The notes under the pieces are model-generated. The model saw only the letters and a list, made by a program, of their open reading frames with translations, was not told the origin of the DNA and searched no databases. DNA of 35,355 nucleotides from an uncultured Eubacteriales bacterium (GTDB lineage Bacteria; Bacillota; Clostridia; Peptostreptococcales; Anaerovoracaceae), in contig CADADV010000019.1 in assembly GCA_902786815.1 (NCBI GenBank), positions 1 to 35,355 of the forward strand, in the 5' to 3' direction. The position numbers and the translations under genes were made by a program. Positions 1 through 7,344 of this stretch are shown in pieces. Each line of letters begins with the position of its first letter. Position 1 is the stretch's first letter.

Positions 1-54
1 AATCATTGCCGGCGACGAGGACGTAGCGAAGGTAATATCTGCATCCCCTCCAAT

Positions 55-100
55 GAAAAGAGACTGTCACACTAATCACTTAGTGCAACAGCCCCTTTTC
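55..100 (-). terminator. 21-bp hairpin, probable minus-strand terminator or dispersed palindrome
   Basis: Arms 55-75 and 80-100 enclose a 4-base loop. On the plus strand the arms have four mismatches, but read as RNA from the minus strand each becomes a G-U wobble, so all 21 positions pair. This points to a minus-strand transcript ending here, with a UUUU run at the stem foot. The core GGGGCTGTTGCACTA recurs near the right end of the window at 35261-35275 in the opposite orientation, so it is also a dispersed repeat. No gene ending here can be identified in bases 1-54. Confidence 0.6.
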
Positions 101-105
101 ATGCA

Positions 106-180
106 GCGGACCTATTACTTGCTGCAGGCAGACATACAAATGCGGATTTGTCGGGGGGTGTGCACTTGCATTTGACACCC
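106..180. other. Non-coding stretch with no recognised feature
   Basis: Between the hairpin and the tandem array I see no plausible gene start, RNA gene or paired promoter elements. A TTGACA at 172-177 has no convincing -10 at a normal distance. Confidence 0.4.
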
Positions 181-556
181 TCAACCACTGACACAACGCA
201 GTATCAAGGGTTTCAGGAGGCGACCAGTGGTTGAGACAGAGTTAGTCGAGCAATCTAACCACCGGCCCGACGCAGTAACAGGGGTTTCAGGAGGCGACTA
301 GTGGTTGAGACAGGCATAGTCGAGTGATCTAACCACCGGCCCGACGTAGTATCAAGGGTTGCAGACGTCAACCAGTGGTTGCGACAGACATAGTCGAGCG
401 ATCTAACCACCGGTCCAACGCAGTATCAAGGGTTTCAGGAGACGACCAGTGGTTGAGACAGACATAGTCGAGCGATCTAACCACCGGCTTAACGCAGTAT
501 CAAGGGCTGTGGGCATCAACCGGTGGTTACATAGAAAGAGCCGACCCTAACCGCCC
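181..556. repeat. 74-bp tandem repeat array, five hairpin units
   Basis: The sequence TAACCACCGG recurs at 256, 330, 404 and 478, an exact 74-base period, with a diverged copy at 182 and a degenerate end near 548. Each unit holds an inverted repeat: a left arm of AACCACCGG type and a right arm of CCAGTGGTT type about 33-36 bases further on. The two outer units pair perfectly over 10 bases (181-190 with 225-234, and 478-487 with 520-529). Units 3 and 4 carry one mismatch that is a G-U pair only in minus-strand RNA, and unit 2 carries that wobble plus one true mismatch. The bases between the arms are also conserved, so this is not a CRISPR array. The period is not a multiple of three, and no reading frame runs through. 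Confidence 0.85.
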
Positions 557-570
557 CCACAAACCCCAGT

Positions 571-598
571 TTGTCGATACGTCTCCCCATGATATAAT
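571..598 (+). promoter_or_regulatory. Sigma-A type promoter of the AlkD-like gene
   Basis: A -35 element TTGTCG (571-576) and a -10 element TATAAT (593-598) are 16 bases apart. The -10 is extended by TGA directly upstream. The start codon is at 657, giving a leader of about 50 bases. Confidence 0.7.
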
Positions 599-656
599 CC
601 TATTAGAACTATATAAAGTGGGCGAGATAGAGTAGGTGTAGCAGGAGAGAAGCGAA

Positions 657-1352
657 ATGAACAAAGATAGAATCAGAGAAGAACTGTTCGCGATGCAGGA
701 CCGGAAATACCGGGATTTCCAGGCGAAGCTGATTCCGACGGTGGATCCGGAGACGGTGATCGGGGTGAGGACGCCTCAGATGCGGAAGCTGGCGAAGCGC
801 TTGTATAAGGAAACCGATCCGGAAGAACTGGAGACATTCCTGAATGAACTGCCGCACAAGTATTTCGACGAGAATCAGCTGCACGCGTTCCTTATCTCTG
901 AGGAGAAGGATTATGTACGGTGTGCTGCGCAGGTCAATGATTTCCTGCCGTACATCGACAACTGGGCGACGTGCGACCAGCTGTCCCCGAAGGTGTTCAA
1001 GAAGCATCGCAGGGAACTATTGAGCCATATCAGGAGATGGATCAACTCGGACAGCACGTACACGATCCGTTTCGGGATCGGGATGCTGATGCAGCACTAT
1101 CTGGATGACGACTTCGAGCCGGCGTATCCGGAAATGGTCGCGCAGGTACGGTCTGAAGAGTATTACGTGAACATGATGATCGCATGGTACTTCGCGACGG
1201 CCTTGGCAAAGCAGTATGAGACGGCAATCACATACATCGAAGAGCAAAAGCTTGACGTCTGGACTCACAACAAGGCGATCCAGAAAGCGAGGGAGAGCTA
1301 CCGCATCACGCCCGAGCAAAAGGAGTATCTCAAGACACTGAAGAGGAAGTGA
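657..1352 (+). CDS. DNA alkylation repair protein, AlkD-like
   Basis: The 231-residue protein matches the AlkD-type family of HEAT-repeat DNA glycosylases, which remove bulky or cationic alkylated bases such as 3- and 7-alkylpurines without flipping the base. W103 and D107 (NWATCD) sit where AlkD has its catalytic Trp and Asp, and W177 in an aromatic helix (MMIAWYF) fits the third binding residue. The length is normal for the family. The start is set by AGGAG at 643-647, nine bases before the ATG, and by the promoter at 571-598. It appears to be a single-gene unit; the next gene starts 119 bases downstream. Family assignment rests on motif memory, and the lesion range cannot be predicted. Confidence 0.85.
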   Translation: MNKDRIREELFAMQDRKYRDFQAKLIPTVDPETVIGVRTPQMRKLAKRLYKETDPEELETFLNELPHKYFDENQLHAFLISEEKDYVRCAAQVNDFLPYIDNWATCDQLSPKVFKKHRRELLSHIRRWINSDSTYTIRFGIGMLMQHYLDDDFEPAYPEMVAQVRSEEYYVNMMIAWYFATALAKQYETAITYIEEQKLDVWTHNKAIQKARESYRITPEQKEYLKTLKRK

Positions 1353-1471
1353 GCATACGAAGGACAGTATTTGCACAGAACAGTATTTGCCTAAAGGGTA
1401 GTTTTAGTATATAGTTTTTTCGGGTGGATGTATCGGGTGGATACATAACGAAAATAGATAGGAAATGCAGA

Positions 1472-2350
1472 ATGAAAACAAGAAAGAAGAGGTGGGGTGA
1501 CCGTAAGGACGGAAGGCGTTTGCGTACGCGCGAACCCATGAGTGTTGTAGAGACATTTATCCTTGTCGACAGAACCGGATCGACCAACTATATACAGGAC
1601 AAGGTTGAGATCTCAAAGGCAGAGGAATACATCAGGAGAAAGCGGAAAGAAGGCCTGAACGGCTTCGGTCTGATGCATGTGATGGTGGCAACCTATGTCC
1701 GGGTCGCATCGCAGATGCCGGCAGTAAACAGATTCGTCTCCGGGCAGAGGGTCTATGCCAGAAACAGGATCGAGGTGAACATCGACATCAAAAAAGAGAT
1801 GACGCTTCAGGCACCGAACACCTGCGTCAAAATCATTCTCAGCCCGGAAGATACCGCCGAAGATGTTTACCGCAAGATGAAAGCAGTGATCGACGAGGAA
1901 AAAGGCGGTGAAACGGACAGCAGCTTCGATGCGGTCGCTGGAACGCTGGCGAAGTTCCCGAAGCTGGTTTTCAAATTTTCTATTTGGTTTTTGAAACTGC
2001 TTGATTATTTCGGCCTTCTGCCGAAGTATCTTCTGGACGTGAGTCCGTTCCACGGCAGTTTCTTCATTACTTCCATGGGATCGCTGGGAATCCCGCCGAT
2101 TTTTCATCACCTGTACAATTTCGGGAATGTGCCGATTTTCTGCGCGATCGGACCGAAGCGAACGGAGTATGAAATCAACAGAAACGGGGAAACGGTCAAA
2201 AAGAAATATATGGATTACACATTCTCAACCGACGAGAGGATCGTGGATGGTTATTACTATGCGACGGCTTTCAGGATGATGAAGCTGTGCTTCAGTGATC
2301 CTGATAAGCTGGATCTTCCTCCGGAGAAGGTTGTAGAAGATATAGAATAG
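1472..2350 (+). CDS. 2-oxoacid dehydrogenase E2-like acyltransferase domain protein, catalytic His replaced
   Basis: The 292-residue protein resembles the CAT/E2 acyltransferase catalytic domain alone, without lipoyl or subunit-binding domains. It begins with a basic stretch containing WGDRKDGRRLR. The segment HGSFFITSMGSLGIPP (194-209) and the C-terminal DERIVDG (254-260) match E2 motifs, but the normal DHRxxDG has Glu255 in place of the catalytic His. Standard acyl transfer is therefore doubtful, and the protein may bind rather than transfer acyl groups, or use another base. A GTG at 1424 would add 16 residues; I prefer the ATG at 1472 because AGGA lies 8 bases upstream and the basic N-terminus is typical. 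No E1 or E3 genes are nearby. Confidence 0.75.
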   Translation: MKTRKKRWGDRKDGRRLRTREPMSVVETFILVDRTGSTNYIQDKVEISKAEEYIRRKRKEGLNGFGLMHVMVATYVRVASQMPAVNRFVSGQRVYARNRIEVNIDIKKEMTLQAPNTCVKIILSPEDTAEDVYRKMKAVIDEEKGGETDSSFDAVAGTLAKFPKLVFKFSIWFLKLLDYFGLLPKYLLDVSPFHGSFFITSMGSLGIPPIFHHLYNFGNVPIFCAIGPKRTEYEINRNGETVKKKYMDYTFSTDERIVDGYYYATAFRMMKLCFSDPDKLDLPPEKVVEDIE

Positions 2351-2356
2351 AAAATG

Positions 2357-2365
2357 TGGTATACT
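2357..2365 (+). promoter_or_regulatory. Extended -10 promoter of the acyl cluster
   Basis: TGG followed by TATACT (2360-2365) forms an extended -10 just after the E2-like gene. No good -35 is seen at 17 bases. It would drive the MaoC/ACP/LuxE-LuxC genes. Confidence 0.5.
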
Positions 2366-2394
2366 GATACGGAATAAGCCAAGAGGCAGGACCT

Positions 2395-2415
2395 ATGGTA
2401 AGTCAGGATGGATAA
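2395..2415 (+). other. Six-codon upstream reading frame overlapping the MaoC start
   Basis: ATG at 2395 has AGGCAGG (2384-2390) four bases upstream and runs MVSQDG to a stop at 2413-2415, which overlaps the MaoC start at 2408. The MaoC ATG itself has no well-spaced ribosome site, so the small frame could couple translation. This is an inference from spacing only. Confidence 0.3.
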
Positions 2416-2851
2416 TCAGAAAAAACGCAAACTGCACATCGGCGACAGCGCTGAAATCACAAAGAAGTTCACAGAAGAAGATATCGGGCAGTTCGCAGAA
2501 CTGACGATGGACGACAACGGGATCCACACAGATGCGGAACTGTCCCGCAGAGGCATCTTCCGGCGTCCGGTGGTGCACGGTGTTTTTGTCGGGAATCTGA
2601 TTTCCTCCGTCATGGGGACGAAGTTGCCGGGGCACGGCACGATCCTGCAGGAGATGAACTGCAGATATGTGAATCCGGTCTATCCCGGAGATACAGTCAC
2701 AGCCAGGGTGACTCTGACGGAAACGGAGGAGCAGCCGCGGTACTATACCGCCACACTAAAGGGAATCTGCGTCAATCAGGACGGGATCACGGTCGCAGAG
2801 GCGGACTGCAGGCAGCTGATGCTGAAACGGTTTTTCGAAGTAATAGGATAA
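2408..2851 (+). CDS. MaoC-like hotdog-fold (R)-hydratase/dehydratase
   Basis: The 147-residue protein has the length and motif of single-domain MaoC-type hydratases, which add or remove water at the 2,3 position of enoyl/3-hydroxyacyl thioesters. The hydratase motif is visible as DDNGIHTD (35-42), with Asp35 and His40 in the catalytic positions and Gly where Pro is usual, followed by RPVVHG (53-58). An in-frame stop at 2399-2401 fixes 2408 as the first possible ATG. It is the first gene of a cluster with a carrier protein, so its substrate may be an acyl-ACP. Whether it works on CoA or ACP thioesters cannot be told from sequence. Confidence 0.85.
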   Translation: MDNQKKRKLHIGDSAEITKKFTEEDIGQFAELTMDDNGIHTDAELSRRGIFRRPVVHGVFVGNLISSVMGTKLPGHGTILQEMNCRYVNPVYPGDTVTARVTLTETEEQPRYYTATLKGICVNQDGITVAEADCRQLMLKRFFEVIG

Positions 2852-2891
2852 GGATGCAAAAGCATATACACAGTATAAGAAAGGACATATC

Positions 2892-3137
2892 ATGACAAAT
2901 CTTGAACAGTACAACAGAGCATTTATGCTGAATTTCAGATTAAAGGAAGAAGACCTGCCGGGTCTTGAGTACATGGGAATCATCCAGTGGGATTCCGTGG
3001 GACACATGGATCTGATCGCAGATATCGAGTCGGCGTACGGAATCCAGATGGATATGAAGGACGTGCTGGATCTTTCAACCTATGAGAAGGGACTGAAGAT
3101 CCTGTCAGAGAAATACGGCGTCAATTTTGACGAGTAA
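2892..3137 (+). CDS. Acyl carrier protein
   Basis: The 81-residue acidic protein has the ACP size and the phosphopantetheine site in WDSVGHMDL, with Ser35 as the attachment residue. The usual DSL is DSV here and a Trp precedes it, which sets it apart from a housekeeping fatty-acid AcpP. GAAAGGA lies just upstream of the ATG. Its stop codon is one base from the ATG of the next gene, so the two are translationally linked. It presumably holds the acyl group passed between the ligase, LuxE-LuxC and MaoC proteins. An Sfp-type PPTase that could modify it is encoded at 26831-27379, but the pairing is inference. Confidence 0.85.
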   Translation: MTNLEQYNRAFMLNFRLKEEDLPGLEYMGIIQWDSVGHMDLIADIESAYGIQMDMKDVLDLSTYEKGLKILSEKYGVNFDE

Positions 3138-3138
3138 T

Positions 3139-3786
3139 ATGAACATCACGAAACTAACTTCGGTCAAAACGATCTGCAACAGCTACCTCATCGAGGAAGA
3201 CGGCTTTGTCGTGATCATCGATCCGGGTCAGGACGGCGTAGTGGAGGCGGAAATCGACAGCAAAGGTTATCAGCCCGAGTATATACTGCTGACCCACGAG
3301 CATTTTGATCACGTGCAGGATCTGGAAGCCGTGCGTGAAAAATACGGCGTTCCCGTGATTGCAAGCAGGACCTGCAGCGAGCGGCTGGGGGATCCGAGGA
3401 CAAACTTGTCGATCATCGAAGATATCCTTTCATACTATAAGACCGGCGTGGTCTCAGAGGAGAAATCGCCCCGGTTTGTTTGCCGGGAAGCGGAGATCAC
3501 CTATGAAGGGGAATATGATTTAGTCTGGAGAGGACACAGCTTCACGTTTATCGAAGCGCCTGGACATTCCCCGGGTTGTGTGCTGATCACATTGGACGGA
3601 GAATACTGCTTTACCGGTGATTACATGCTTTCAAACGAGGAGCCAACATTGAGGCTGCGCGGCGGAAACGAGGCGGATTACCGGAATATCACTGTGCCTA
3701 TCCTGGAAATGATTCCGGACGGAACGAAAATCTGTCCCGGACACGGCGTTTCTTATACTAAAGGCCATGAAACTGAAGCAGAATAA
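3139..3786 (+). CDS. Metallo-beta-lactamase fold hydrolase, glyoxalase II-like
   Basis: The 215-residue protein carries the binuclear metal motif THEHFDH (H53, H55, D57, H58), then H143 (PGHSPG), D161 (FTGDYM) and H202 (PGHG), a full ligand set for a GloB-type thioester hydrolase. A TTG at 3127 would add four residues, but the ATG at 3139 directly after the ACP stop is the simpler start and suggests coupled translation. In glyoxalase II the substrate is a glutathione thioester. Within this cluster an acyl-ACP or acyl-CoA thioesterase, or detoxification of an aldehyde adduct, is a reasonable inference. No C-terminal glutathione-binding domain is present. Confidence 0.85.
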   Translation: MNITKLTSVKTICNSYLIEEDGFVVIIDPGQDGVVEAEIDSKGYQPEYILLTHEHFDHVQDLEAVREKYGVPVIASRTCSERLGDPRTNLSIIEDILSYYKTGVVSEEKSPRFVCREAEITYEGEYDLVWRGHSFTFIEAPGHSPGCVLITLDGEYCFTGDYMLSNEEPTLRLRGGNEADYRNITVPILEMIPDGTKICPGHGVSYTKGHETEAE

Positions 3787-3818
3787 TACTGAAGCATAAC
3801 AATACAAAGGCAGAAATC

Positions 3819-6101
3819 ATGAAACGGGAAGAATTTCTGGAGCAGGAGCCTTTCAGTGTTTCACAGACTGACAAGGAAGTTCTGTACAGAGAACAACTGA
3901 AAGAACTGACTAAAAATCATCGTACAGCATGTAAAGCTTACGATGATATTTGCAATGGGCTGAATGAGGACGGGCCGTATCTGCCGGTTTCTCTGTTCAA
4001 GGATATCGACTTGAAGAGTGTGCCCGATGAGAAAATCGTCCGGCGCATCACGTCTTCAGGCACGACAGGCCAGCAGGTTTCCCGCATCTATCTCGATGCA
4101 GACACATCGGTCCTGCAGCAGAGAGCGCTCTGCACGATCACCGGTGATTTCATCGGGACGAAGCGCATTCCGATGCTCATCATCGACTCCCCGGACGTGC
4201 TCCGGGATCGAAGCAAATTCACGGCCAGGGGCGCAGGGATCCTGGGCTTCTCCATGATGGCGTCAAAGCGTATTTACGCCCTTGACGAAAACATGCGGCT
4301 CGACATGGAATCCCTGAAACAGTTCGAAGAACTTGCAAAAGCAGGACCGACATTCGCGTTCGGTTTTACGTATATGATCTGGGAGTATCTGTATGAGGCG
4401 CTGCGTGAGGAGGGAAAGACCATTGATCTCCCCGGCTGTCATCTGATCCACGGCGGAGGCTGGAAGAAACTGCAGAGCAGGAGCGTTTCGGATGAGGCGT
4501 TCCGGGTCGGGCTGAAAGAAGTCTGCGGCATCAGCAGCGTCAGCGATTACTACGGAATGGCAGAGCAGACAGGGAGCATCTTCATGCAGTGTGAAGAGGG
4601 ACATCTGCATGCAAGCATATATTCAGACATTTCGATTCTCGACCCGGAAGATTTTTCAGAATGCGGTGAAGGCCAGTGGGGCCTGATCGCACTGGATTCA
4701 CTCATTCCGGGTTCCTATCCTGGGCACCGGCTGCTTACAGAAGACTGGGGCAGGATACTGGGTACTGACAACTGCCCATGCGGCCGCAAAGGCAAGTATT
4801 TCGAGATCAGCGGCCGGATCAAAAAAGCCGAAGTCCGCGGCTGCAGCGATACCTTCGAGGGGACAGCTGCAAAGGCATTCCCGCAAGGGCGGCAAGAAAA
4901 CCTGCAGATCCTTGCCGGCACTTATCCGCCGGAAGAATCTGTGAAAGAACTGTTTGCGCCAACTGTAATGGATTTCCTGGAGGAACTTTCGAAACTCTTC
5001 ATGAAAGATCCGGCGTACCGCCGGTATCCGGAAATCTACGCCTTAGGCTTCTGGTGCCGAAGAGCCCATATTGAGAAGATCAGCAGCAGGTACAGCGCGG
5101 GCAGCCGCCGCGGCAAGGGATTGACCCTGCACATCGCGCCGTCGAATATGCCGACCATGTTTGCCTATTCATGGATCACATCGCTTCTGGCCGGCAATCC
5201 GAATGTCGTACGCCTGTCCGGCAGGGAATCCGAGATCACAGCGGCAACACTGCGCGGCATCGAGCAGGTGCTTGGTATACCGAGCTTCGAGCAGCTGCGC
5301 CTGCAGAACGTCTTTGTGACGTTCCCGCGGGGACACGCTGCGCTGGAGAAATTGTCCCTTCAGGCAAAAGCAAGAGTCGTTTGGGGCGGCGATGAGACAG
5401 TTCGAAGCATTTGCAGCATTCCGAAAGGGACAGACTGCATCGATATCACATTCCCGGACAAATACTCTGTGGCTTTGCTTAACGCAAGCGACCTCAGAGA
5501 CATCGATGAGAGAGAACTGAAGCATCTGGCGCATCTGTTCTTCAACGACACCTACGGAGCGGATCAGAATGCCTGCTCCAGCCCGCGGACCGTATTCTGG
5601 ATCCGCGAGAAGGTTGCGGACGATACGGAGCAGATCAAAGACAAATGGTGGAACGCTGTCGCAGAAGAAGCAAAGGCATACGATCTGCAGCCGTGGATGG
5701 CCACGGAGAAATACAGAATGCTCTGCAGATATTTCGCGCAGCAAGAAGGTCTGGGACCCGCCAGAAAATGGGGCAACCGGCTGTATGTCGTGCCGTGCGG
5801 CGCGTATAAGGGCGATCTGAGCGTGCTGGAGGCCCGGTTCGGTCTGTTCTATGAGAGGGAAATCGACAACATCGATGAAATGATCCCATTCATGGAGGCG
5901 AAGATCCAGACCGTCGTCAGCAGCGGCGATGATCAGGAAGAGATATATGAAGAGATACGCAGCGCGGACTGCCCGGGCGGCGACAGAGTCGTCGCAATCG
6001 GAGAGGCGCTGGATTTCAATGTTGTCTGGGATCGCAAGGACCTGGTGGAGTTATTATCATGTACTTTTTTGAACGAAGAGACGAATACAAAAACAGAATA
6101 G
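3819..6101 (+). CDS. LuxE-LuxC fusion: acyl-protein synthetase plus acyl-CoA/acyl-protein reductase
   Basis: The 760-residue protein joins two parts of the fatty acid reductase complex that are separate in luminous bacteria. Residues 1-355 are LuxE-like: an adenylate-forming core with SSGTTGQ (79-85), YYGMAEQTGS (244-253) and RGCSD (340-344). Cys342 lies where the acyl-accepting Cys of LuxE is expected. Residues 375-745 are LuxC-like, with TLHIAPSNMPTMFAYSW (436-452), VVWGGDETV (520-528) and the reductase nucleophile Cys586 in QNACSSPR. The expected reaction is ATP-dependent acyl activation, transfer to Cys342, then NADPH-dependent reduction to an aldehyde. AAAGGCAG precedes the ATG. The 3' end overlaps the ligase gene by 43 bases. 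No luxA, luxB or luxD is present. Confidence 0.88.
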   Translation: MKREEFLEQEPFSVSQTDKEVLYREQLKELTKNHRTACKAYDDICNGLNEDGPYLPVSLFKDIDLKSVPDEKIVRRITSSGTTGQQVSRIYLDADTSVLQQRALCTITGDFIGTKRIPMLIIDSPDVLRDRSKFTARGAGILGFSMMASKRIYALDENMRLDMESLKQFEELAKAGPTFAFGFTYMIWEYLYEALREEGKTIDLPGCHLIHGGGWKKLQSRSVSDEAFRVGLKEVCGISSVSDYYGMAEQTGSIFMQCEEGHLHASIYSDISILDPEDFSECGEGQWGLIALDSLIPGSYPGHRLLTEDWGRILGTDNCPCGRKGKYFEISGRIKKAEVRGCSDTFEGTAAKAFPQGRQENLQILAGTYPPEESVKELFAPTVMDFLEELSKLFMKDPAYRRYPEIYALGFWCRRAHIEKISSRYSAGSRRGKGLTLHIAPSNMPTMFAYSWITSLLAGNPNVVRLSGRESEITAATLRGIEQVLGIPSFEQLRLQNVFVTFPRGHAALEKLSLQAKARVVWGGDETVRSICSIPKGTDCIDITFPDKYSVALLNASDLRDIDERELKHLAHLFFNDTYGADQNACSSPRTVFWIREKVADDTEQIKDKWWNAVAEEAKAYDLQPWMATEKYRMLCRYFAQQEGLGPARKWGNRLYVVPCGAYKGDLSVLEARFGLFYEREIDNIDEMIPFMEAKIQTVVSSGDDQEEIYEEIRSADCPGGDRVVAIGEALDFNVVWDRKDLVELLSCTFLNEETNTKTE

Positions 6102-7333
6102 CCTGCATCGATGACGAGGGCAGGGAATATACCTACGCGGAGCTTTGGGACATGGGCGATGCGCTGACGGCTGACTGCAAAGGCGTTGTGGTTTTGGAAT
6201 GCGGAAATGACGCGGAGAGTCTCGCCCGATATCTGGCGCTTCTAAGAAAGGGATGCCCGGTCATTCTGATTGGCAAAACCCTGGAGGAAGAAGCCAAAAA
6301 AGCGTTCCGTGAAACATATGAAGGAGAGTATCCTGTCGATCCGGCACTGGGGCTTTTGCTGTCCACGTCCGGGAGCACAGGAGACAGGAAACTGGTCCGG
6401 CTAAGCTACGACAATATCCAGGCGAACTGTGATTCTATAGTGGTGTATCTTGGCATCACGCAGGATGAGAGACCGATCACGACCCTGCCCATGGAATACA
6501 CCTATGGTCTGTCGGTGCTCCATTCCCATTTAGAAGTGGGCGCAACAATTATATTGACGAACAAGACCCTGTTTGAAAGCGAGTTCTGGGACAAGGTGAG
6601 CAGATACGAGGTCACATCCATGGCAGGCGTGCCCTATACCTATGAAATGTTTGAGCGGCTTCGGCTGCGCAGTCAGGATCTGCCGCATCTCAAGACACTG
6701 ACCCAGGCCGGCGGGCACCTCAGCGAGGAACTGCAGAAGAAGTACGCCCAGTGGGCGGCTGAGACAGGAAGACGTTTCTTTGTCATGTACGGACAGACGG
6801 AGGCGACGGCCCGTATGAGCTACATTCCGCCGGAAAAATGCGCTGAGAAGATCGGCAGCATCGGAATCCCGATTCCGGGCGGGAGCATGATGATAGCTGA
6901 GGACGGAGAACTGATCTACTTCGGCGCCAACGTATCCATGGGCTACGCCAGATGCAGGGAAGACCTGGCGCTTGGTGATGTCAACGGTGGCTGTCTCAAA
7001 ACAGGAGACATGGCGCGTATGGATGAAGAAGGCTACTTCTACATCACCGGACGCAAGAAGCGTTTCGTCAAGATCCAGGGCAGAAGATTCAGCCTCGACC
7101 AGGTGCAGGAGATTTTGCAGGAGGCTTTTGCATGTGAAGAAATCATATGCACAGGAAACGACACCGATGGCATTACAGTGCATACAAGCAGCAGGCAGGT
7201 CGCGGACAGAGAGGACGAGATCCTGCAGCTGTTCATGGATAAATGGCAAGTCAGAGCAAGGCTTGTTACAGTCAGGTATCTGGAGGAGATCCCGAGAAAC
7301 TCTTCGGGGAAGGTTTTATATTCAAAACTGTAG
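6059..7333 (+). CDS. Short AMP-binding acyl/aryl ligase
   Basis: The 424-residue protein is a member of the ANL adenylating family and is about 80-100 residues shorter than usual at the N-terminus. Core motifs are present: STSGSTGDRK (102-111), YGQTEA (244-249), KTGDMARMDEEGYFYITGR (314-332) and the C-terminal catalytic Lys418 in RNSSGK. It should activate a carboxylic acid as an acyl-AMP and load it onto a thiol, plausibly the ACP encoded at 2892. GGTGGAG at about 6045 lies inside the LuxE-LuxC gene, and the 43-base overlap indicates coupled translation. The cluster thus has two acyl-adenylating proteins, this one and the LuxE domain. The substrate is unknown. Confidence 0.85.
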   Translation: MYFFERRDEYKNRIACIDDEGREYTYAELWDMGDALTADCKGVVVLECGNDAESLARYLALLRKGCPVILIGKTLEEEAKKAFRETYEGEYPVDPALGLLLSTSGSTGDRKLVRLSYDNIQANCDSIVVYLGITQDERPITTLPMEYTYGLSVLHSHLEVGATIILTNKTLFESEFWDKVSRYEVTSMAGVPYTYEMFERLRLRSQDLPHLKTLTQAGGHLSEELQKKYAQWAAETGRRFFVMYGQTEATARMSYIPPEKCAEKIGSIGIPIPGGSMMIAEDGELIYFGANVSMGYARCREDLALGDVNGGCLKTGDMARMDEEGYFYITGRKKRFVKIQGRRFSLDQVQEILQEAFACEEIICTGNDTDGITVHTSSRQVADREDEILQLFMDKWQVRARLVTVRYLEEIPRNSSGKVLYSKL

Positions 7334-7344
7334 AGGAGAGACAT

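Noticed and set aside
1-54. C-terminal end of an upstream gene
   Set aside because: One frame is open on the plus strand, but it runs through the hairpin at 55-100 and matches nothing recognisable, so no partial gene is claimed.
181-556. CRISPR array
   Set aside because: The bases between the conserved arms are themselves conserved from unit to unit, so there are no unique spacers, and no cas genes are present.
1424-1471. GTG start for the E2-like gene
   Set aside because: The 16 extra residues are not typical and lack a ribosome site, while the ATG at 1472 has AGGA at a suitable distance.
3819-7333. Bioluminescence (lux) operon
   Set aside because: LuxE- and LuxC-like domains are present but there is no luciferase (luxA, luxB) and no LuxD thioesterase, so light emission is not supported.
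7243-7344. N-terminal extension of the aldo/keto reductase
   Set aside because: The open frame overlaps the ligase gene in another frame. A good ribosome site and the conserved protein start both support 7345.
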